From: Wenjunlia tyrosinilytica
GTDB taxonomy: Bacteria; Actinomycetota; Actinomycetes; Streptomycetales; Streptomycetaceae
DNA length: 64,000 bases
Assembly (NCBI RefSeq): GCF_014646055.1
Contig: NZ_BMMS01000024.1
Location: forward strand, 62,001-126,000
Direction of reading: 5' to 3'
How positions within the stretch are numbered: the first letter of the stretch is position 1; every line of letters starts with the position of its first letter. The notes under the pieces were generated by a model. The model was not told the origin of the DNA. It made no database searches and saw only the letters and a list, made by a program, of their open reading frames with translations. Positions 59,461 to 64,000 of this stretch are shown piece after piece. Made by a program: the position numbers and the translations under genes.

Positions 59461-60420
59461 ATGACCGTCAACCGTCTGCGCCCCCGCCGCTCCTGCCTGG
59501 CGGTGCCCGGCAGCAACCCGCGCTTCCTGGAGAAGGCGCAGGGTCTGCCGGCCGACCAGGTCTTCCTCGACCTCGAGGACGCCTGCGCGCCCCTGGCCAA
59601 GGAGGGCGCCCGGCACACGATCGTCGACTTCCTGAACAAGGGCGACTGGACCGGCAAGACCCGTGTCGTGCGCGTCAACGACTGGACGACGCACTGGACC
59701 TACCGCGACGTCGTGACCGTCGTGGAAGGCGCGGGCCCCAACCTGGACTGCATCATGCTGCCCAAGGTGCAGGACGCCACCCAGGTCAAGGCGCTGGACC
59801 TGCTGCTGACCCAGATCGAGAAGACCATGGGCTTCGAGGTCGGCCGCATCGGCATCGAGGCGCAGATCGAGAACGCCAAGGGCCTGGTGAACGTCGACGA
59901 GATCGCCGCCGCCTCGCCGCGCCTGGAGACGATCATCTTCGGCCCCGCCGACTTCATGGCCTCGATCAATATGAAGTCCCTGGTCGTGGGCGAGCAGCCG
60001 CCGGGCTACCCGGCCGACGCCTACCACTACATCCTGATGCGGATCCTGATGGCCGCCCGCCAGCACGACCTCCAGGCGATCGACGGCCCGTACCTCCAGA
60101 TCAAGAACGTCGACGGCTACCGCGAGGTCGCCGGGCGCGCCGCGGCGCTGGGCTTCGACGGCAAGTGGGTGCTGCACCCCGGCCAGGTCGAGGCGGCCAA
60201 CGAGGTGTTCTCGCCCTCGCAGGAGGACTACGACCACGCCGAGCTGATCCTGGACGCGTACGAGTGGTGCACGTCCGAGGCCGGCGGCAAGAAGGGCTCG
60301 GCGATGCTCGGGGACGAGATGATCGACGAGGCCTCCCGCAAGATGGCGCTGGTCATCGCGGGGAAGGGCCGCGCCGCCGGTATGACCCGCACGTCCAAGT
60401 TCGAAGCCCCGGAGGCCTGA
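59461..60420 (+). CDS. mcl1: CoA-ester lyase (L-malyl-CoA/beta-methylmalyl-CoA lyase)
   Basis: 319 aa, citrate-lyase-beta-like TIM barrel. It has RRSCLAVPGSNPRFLEKAQ, the metal-binding FLDLEDACAP, GIEAQIENAKGLVN and FGPADFMASI, plus the C-terminal substrate-lid WVLHPGQVEAANEVF. In the ethylmalonyl-CoA pathway this enzyme cleaves methylmalyl-CoA to glyoxylate and propionyl-CoA, and may also condense acetyl-CoA with glyoxylate. It is 17 bp after ecm in the operon. AAGGA lies about 13 nt upstream. Confidence 0.93.
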   Translation: MTVNRLRPRRSCLAVPGSNPRFLEKAQGLPADQVFLDLEDACAPLAKEGARHTIVDFLNKGDWTGKTRVVRVNDWTTHWTYRDVVTVVEGAGPNLDCIMLPKVQDATQVKALDLLLTQIEKTMGFEVGRIGIEAQIENAKGLVNVDEIAAASPRLETIIFGPADFMASINMKSLVVGEQPPGYPADAYHYILMRILMAARQHDLQAIDGPYLQIKNVDGYREVAGRAAALGFDGKWVLHPGQVEAANEVFSPSQEDYDHAELILDAYEWCTSEAGGKKGSAMLGDEMIDEASRKMALVIAGKGRAAGMTRTSKFEAPEA

Positions 60421-60425
60421 CCACC

Positions 60426-60929
60426 ATGCAGTTCGGACGTACCTTCGAGGAGTTCGAGGTCGGCGCCGTCTACCGCCACTGGCCCGGCAAGACGGTCACC
60501 GAGTACGACGACCACCTGTTCTGCCTTCTCACGATGAACCACCACCCGCTCCACATGGACGCGAACTACGCCGAGGGCACCACCGACTTCGGCAGGAACG
60601 TCGTGGTGGGCAACTACATCTACTCGCTCCTGCTCGGCATGTCGGTGCCGGACGTCTCCGGCAAGGCGATCGCCAACCTGGAGGTGGAGTCGCTCAAGCA
60701 CATCGCGCCCACCTTCCACGGGGACACCATCTACGGCGAGACGACCGTCCTGGACAAGACCCCGTCGAAGTCCAAGTCCGACCGCGGCATCGTGTACGTG
60801 GAGACGAAGGGCTACAAGCAGGACGGCACCGTGGTCTGCGTCTTCCGCCGCAAGGTGATGGTGCCGACCGAGAGCTACGTCAAGGAACGCGGCGGCGAGC
60901 AGCCGGCCCGCCCGACCCCGGCCAACTGA
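60426..60929 (+). CDS. mch: Mesaconyl-CoA hydratase (MaoC-type)
   Basis: 167 aa. Single hot-dog domain with GRTFEEFEVGAVYRHWPGKTVTE, the MaoC motif pair (NHHPLHMDANYAEG; D and H active-site residues), and NYIYSLLLGMSVPDVSGK. It hydrates mesaconyl-CoA to beta-methylmalyl-CoA, the substrate of the lyase. It starts 5 bp after the lyase stop. The bacterial Mch of Rhodobacter is longer and fused; this short form is the Streptomyces type. Assigned by context and family. Confidence 0.9.
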   Translation: MQFGRTFEEFEVGAVYRHWPGKTVTEYDDHLFCLLTMNHHPLHMDANYAEGTTDFGRNVVVGNYIYSLLLGMSVPDVSGKAIANLEVESLKHIAPTFHGDTIYGETTVLDKTPSKSKSDRGIVYVETKGYKQDGTVVCVFRRKVMVPTESYVKERGGEQPARPTPAN

Positions 60930-60950
60930 CCGCCGACAGGAGACACGAGC

Positions 60951-62162
60951 ATGGCCCGTCTCGCGCAGACCGAAGGTCTCACCGACATCCAGCAGGACAT
61001 CCTCTCCACGGTCCGGGACTTCGTGGACAAGGAGATCATTCCGGTCGCGACCGGACTCGAGCACCGCGACGAGTACCCGACCGAGATCGTCGAGGGCATG
61101 AAGGAACTCGGCATCTTCGGTCTGATGATCCCGGAGGAGTACGGCGGCCTGGGCGAGTCGCTGCTCACCTACGCGCTGACGGTGGAGGAGATCGCCCGCG
61201 GCTGGATGAGCGTGTCGGGCATCATCAACACCCACTTCATCGTGGCCTACATGATCAAGCAGCACGGCACGCAGGAGCAGAAGGACTACTTCCTGCCCAA
61301 GATGGCGGCCGGTGAGATCCGCGGCGCCTTCTCGATGTCGGAGCCGGGGCTCGGCTCGGACGTCTCCGCGATCCGCACCAAGGGCGTGCGCGACGGGGAC
61401 GACTACGTGGTGACCGGTCAGAAGATGTGGCTGACCAACGGGGGCAGCTCCAACCTCGTCGCGGTGCTGTGCCGCACCGACGAGGGGCACCCGGAGGGCA
61501 CGGCGCCGCACAAGTCGATGACCACCTTCCTCATCGAGAAGGAGCCCGGTTTCGGGGAGAACCCGCAGGTCCCGGGCCTGACGGTGCCCGGCAAGATCGA
61601 GAAGATGGGCTACAAGGGCGTCGACACCACCGAGCTCGTCCTCGACGGGGTCCGGGTCCCGAAGGACCGGGTGCTCGGCGGGGACAGTGGCCGGGGCTTT
61701 TACCAGATGATGGACGGCGTCGAGGTCGGCCGGGTCAATGTCGCCGCCCGTGGCTGCGGTGTCGCCCAGCGTGCCTTCGAGCTCGGCGTGTCGTACGCCC
61801 AGCAGCGCCAGACCTTCGGCAAGCCGATCGCCCAGCACCAGGCCATCCAGTTCAAGCTGGCGGAGATGGCCACCAAGGTCGAGGCGGCGCACCAGATGAT
61901 GGTCACCGCGGCCCGGAAGAAGGACTCCGGCCAGCGCAACGACCTCGAGGCGGGCATGGCGAAGTACCTCGCCTCCGAGTACTGCAAAGAGGTGGTCGAG
62001 GACGCGTTCCGCATCCACGGCGGCTACGGGTTCTCCAAGGAGTACGAGATCGAGCGCCTGTACCGTGAGGCCCCGATGCTCCTGATCGGTGAAGGCACGG
62101 CCGAGATTCAGAAAATGATCATCGGCCGGCGGCTTCTCGAAGAGTACCGAATCTCGGGGTAA
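60951..62162 (+). CDS. mcd: Acyl-CoA dehydrogenase, probable (2S)-methylsuccinyl-CoA dehydrogenase
   Basis: 403 aa, FAD-dependent, oxidising methylsuccinyl-CoA to mesaconyl-CoA. It has EPGLGSDVSAIRTKGVRDGD, MWLTNGG, RQTFGKPIAQHQAIQFKLAEM, a GGYGFSKEYEIERLYRE segment and the base region IGEGTAEIQKM. Its N-terminus lacks the extra approximately 150 residues of Rhodobacter Mcd. A clear GGAG (CAGGAGACACGAGC) precedes ATG. Its position as last EMC gene supports the assignment; isovaleryl- or other short-chain activity cannot be excluded. Confidence 0.9.
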   Translation: MARLAQTEGLTDIQQDILSTVRDFVDKEIIPVATGLEHRDEYPTEIVEGMKELGIFGLMIPEEYGGLGESLLTYALTVEEIARGWMSVSGIINTHFIVAYMIKQHGTQEQKDYFLPKMAAGEIRGAFSMSEPGLGSDVSAIRTKGVRDGDDYVVTGQKMWLTNGGSSNLVAVLCRTDEGHPEGTAPHKSMTTFLIEKEPGFGENPQVPGLTVPGKIEKMGYKGVDTTELVLDGVRVPKDRVLGGDSGRGFYQMMDGVEVGRVNVAARGCGVAQRAFELGVSYAQQRQTFGKPIAQHQAIQFKLAEMATKVEAAHQMMVTAARKKDSGQRNDLEAGMAKYLASEYCKEVVEDAFRIHGGYGFSKEYEIERLYREAPMLLIGEGTAEIQKMIIGRRLLEEYRISG

Positions 62163-62329
62163 TTGCCCTAGTGTGTCCTGATTCACTCGAGAGGAAGAAC
62201 ACAGAGCGGAACCGCTTTCCAGCCGTGGACTGACGCTCTGGCTTGCCCAGTTGGCACCCGCAGCCGATACCATCGTTGAAAGCCGCCGTCCCCCATCTCT
62301 CGCGGCACCCTCCGCTACGAAGGTCTTCC

Positions 62330-63022
62330 ATGCCCCACAGCCAGTCCTCTGCACCACTCTCAGTGCCTGAGGTCGCGGCCTCGGCGCCTTACGCTCCGCG
62401 ACGTGGTCGTGTCTCCCTTGCCCGTGGTTCGTCGCCGTGGCTGCTCCCCACGGTCGCCGCCGCCGCGGTCTGTCTGGTTCGCTCCCGCCGCTCCGGGCGC
62501 TGGGCAGCGGCCGCGGTACCGGCCACGGCACTCGCCGGCGCGATGCTGTGGTTCTTCCGCGACCCGGAGCGCGAGATCGCTCCGGGCCGGGTGATCTCCC
62601 CGGCCGACGGCGTGGTGCAGAGCATCATGCCGTGGAAGGACGGGCGCACCCGGGTGGCCATCTTCATGAGTCCCCTGAATGTGCACGTCAACCGCGCTCC
62701 GATGGCGGGCACGGTGGCCTCGGTCGAGCATGTGCCCGGTGGCTTCGTTCCCGCCTTCAACAAGGAGAGCGAGAACAACGAGCGGGTCGTCTGGCACTTC
62801 GACACCGAGCTCGGAGACATCGAGATGGTGCAGATCGCCGGCGCGGTGGCGCGGCGTATCGTGCCCTACATCGAGCAGGGCACCAAGGTGGAGCAGGGCG
62901 AGCGCATCGGCCTGATCCGCTTCGGTTCGCGAGTCGACGTCTACCTGCCCGAGGGCGTCGAGCCCGCGGTCGAGGTCGGGCAGACCACACAGGCTGGGGT
63001 GACTCGCCTTGACCGTGATTGA
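62330..63022 (+). CDS. psd: Phosphatidylserine decarboxylase proenzyme (short bacterial type)
   Basis: 230 aa. It converts phosphatidylserine to phosphatidylethanolamine after self-cleavage. A membrane segment near 45-75 ([36 protein letters not shown]) is followed by [36 protein letters not shown] and the pyruvoyl site [11 protein letters not shown] (Ser of GS). ATG 62330 follows GAAGG. It overlaps pssA by 14 nt, so the two are coupled. Confidence 0.95.
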   Translation: MPHSQSSAPLSVPEVAASAPYAPRRGRVSLARGSSPWLLPTVAAAAVCLVRSRRSGRWAAAAVPATALAGAMLWFFRDPEREIAPGRVISPADGVVQSIMPWKDGRTRVAIFMSPLNVHVNRAPMAGTVASVEHVPGGFVPAFNKESENNERVVWHFDTELGDIEMVQIAGAVARRIVPYIEQGTKVEQGERIGLIRFGSRVDVYLPEGVEPAVEVGQTTQAGVTRLDRD

Positions 63023-63857
63023 TCCCGAAACTCAGGCCGCCTGGGTCCCCGACGCGGTCGACGAGCCGGACGAGATGCCGCTGTCGACGCGGCTGTCGAT
63101 AGCTGACGCGCTGACCCTGGGCAACGCGGCCTGCGGCTTCCTTGCGGTCTACTTCACGACCACCGGGGTGCTGGTCCCGCACCTGATGGGCCAGACGGAC
63201 GGCGGCATGGCCCGGCACAGCGCCGCCACCGCCGTGATCCTGATGCTGCTCGCGTCGGTCTTCGACCTGTTCGACGGCCTGGTCGCGCGCAAGCTGCGCA
63301 GCTCGGCCATGGGCGCGGAGCTGGACAACCTCTCCGACCTGATCAGCTTCGGCCTGGCGCCCGCGTACTTCGTGGTGGTCTGGGGGATGGTCGCCGACGA
63401 CGCGCACCAGCGGGTCTCGGCGGTGACGGCGATCGTGGTCCTGCTGGCCGTGGTGCTCAGACTCGCGAGATTCTCGTGCACCACGCTGCCCGGAGGGGTC
63501 TTCCAGGGGATGCCGAGCCCGTTCGGCGCCCTCACGGTGATCTCGGTGGTCCTGCTGGACCTTCCGTTCATCCCGACGGTGCTGGCCATCGTGGGCATCG
63601 CCTGGCTGATGGTGAGCCGGGTGGAGTACCCCAAGCCGCGCGGTCGCCTCGCCGTGGCCACCCTGTGCTGGATCTTCCTCAGCATGGGCTGCCTGGCGGC
63701 CTGGACGGTGGACGCGCCGGGCGGTGAGCGCCTGCTCCAGACCGGCGCCTCCCTCCAGCTGGTGCTGGCCGCGGTGATCCCGGCCTTCGCCACCGCGCGC
63801 CGGATCAACACGGTGCGCGACAACCGGCGCGAGGCCAGGGCGACGCAGCTGCCGTAG
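63009..63857 (+). CDS. pssA: CDP-diacylglycerol-serine O-phosphatidyltransferase
   Basis: 282 aa integral membrane enzyme with about eight helices. The CDP-alcohol phosphotransferase motif DG..AR........G...D...D appears in full as [20 protein letters not shown] plus DNLSD. It makes phosphatidylserine, the substrate of Psd. TTG 63009 is the first in-frame start and overlaps psd; GTG 63015 is an alternative. It is followed by a strong terminator. Confidence 0.95.
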   Translation: MTVIDPETQAAWVPDAVDEPDEMPLSTRLSIADALTLGNAACGFLAVYFTTTGVLVPHLMGQTDGGMARHSAATAVILMLLASVFDLFDGLVARKLRSSAMGAELDNLSDLISFGLAPAYFVVVWGMVADDAHQRVSAVTAIVVLLAVVLRLARFSCTTLPGGVFQGMPSPFGALTVISVVLLDLPFIPTVLAIVGIAWLMVSRVEYPKPRGRLAVATLCWIFLSMGCLAAWTVDAPGGERLLQTGASLQLVLAAVIPAFATARRINTVRDNRREARATQLP

Positions 63858-63884
63858 CGGTTGTCCGAATCCTTCGACGGATGT

Positions 63885-63918
63885 GATGAGGCCCGAGCCG
63901 GCAGGCTCGGGCCTCATC
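63885..63918. terminator. Terminator between pssA and the right edge
   Basis: GATGAGGCCCGAGCC pairs perfectly with GGCTCGGGCCTCATC (15-bp stem, 4-nt loop). No T-run; it probably serves both sides. Confidence 0.9.
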
Positions 63919-63936
63919 GCCGGGTGGGGGCGCTGT

Positions 63937-64000
63937 TCAGGCGGATGCGAGCGGGTGGGCGGGAGCGGGCGGGGTGTGACTACCGTCGGCCCGGTGGCAG
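63937..64000 (-). CDS. Possible C-terminus of a gene running off the right edge
   Basis: On the minus strand an open frame of 20 codons ending TGA at 63937 reads to the window edge (CHRADGSHTPPAPAHPLASA). The Pro/Ala-rich tail is plausible for a Streptomyces protein C-terminus, and a convergent gene would explain the shared terminator. It is too short to identify. Confidence 0.3.
   Translation of the reverse strand, partial: CHRADGSHTPPAPAHPLASA

Overview
The window is a stretch of high-GC actinomycete chromosome, most likely Streptomyces or a close relative. The evidence is very strong G/C third-position bias in every gene, frequent GTG/TTG starts, many 4-nt ATGA/GTGA stop-start overlaps, and a complete ethylmalonyl-CoA pathway cluster next to psd-pssA, an arrangement I know from Streptomyces. 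No plasmid or phage backbone is visible. The only sign of mobile DNA is a decayed patch next to a tRNA-Leu gene (about 5.0-6.4 kb).

Layout. 0-3.4 kb: a cytochrome P450 diverging from a D-amino-acid oxidase, then a DUF389 membrane protein and an aldose-epimerase relic. 3.8-5.0 kb: a secreted TNT-type NADase-like toxin with a probable immunity gene. 5.0-6.5 kb: IS256 and regulator debris beside tRNA-Leu(GAG). 6.6-10.7 kb: a DUF2254 membrane protein, a FadD-type acyl-CoA ligase and a secreted AMIN-like protein. 10.9-15.4 kb: a sugar-acid catabolic operon (GntR, DapA-like, IlvD/Edd) with a LacI regulator. 15.5-20.6 kb: a membrane-anchored phosphodiesterase, two metallo-beta-lactamase-fold hydrolases and a DedA protein. 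20.7-25.8 kb: an aminotransferase-fold protein lacking the PLP lysine, a DUF5107/TPR protein and an O-methyltransferase. 25.9-33.2 kb: a five-gene overlapping operon (GT2, DUF2064, methyltransferase, GT87, phosphopantetheinyl transferase) divergent from a two-component system, whose kinase gene overlaps a convergent sugar-nucleotide epimerase gene. 33.9-36.5 kb: ornithine-lipid genes olsB-plsC and an LD-carboxypeptidase. 36.6-41.8 kb: an IPT/TIG-repeat protein and a peptidase trio (D-aminopeptidase, M20, S9). 41.9-49.2 kb: a PAP2-lipid kinase fusion, a large SpoIIE-type phosphatase, an MFS exporter with a carboxypeptidase-regulatory tail, and an SRPBCC protein. 49.3-52.4 kb: a DrrAB-like ABC exporter and an Rv2578c-type radical SAM protein with an SOS-box-like site. 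53.0-63.9 kb: a duplicated 3-hydroxyacyl-CoA dehydrogenase, a TetR regulator, the ethylmalonyl-CoA genes (ccr, ecm, mcl, mch, mcd), and psd-pssA.

How the genes work together. The right end converts acetyl-CoA-derived crotonyl-CoA through ethylmalonyl-, methylsuccinyl-, mesaconyl- and methylmalyl-CoA to glyoxylate plus propionyl-CoA, which also supplies polyketide extender units. A palindrome lying exactly between the -35 and -10 of the ccr promoter is a good candidate operator for the adjacent TetR. Several modules act on the envelope: ornithine lipid, phosphatidylethanolamine, PAP2/lipid kinase, LD-carboxypeptidase and the glycosyltransferase operon. The most striking structural feature is a recurring family of short tandem repeats, usually 15 bp, at the 3' ends of genes across the whole window.
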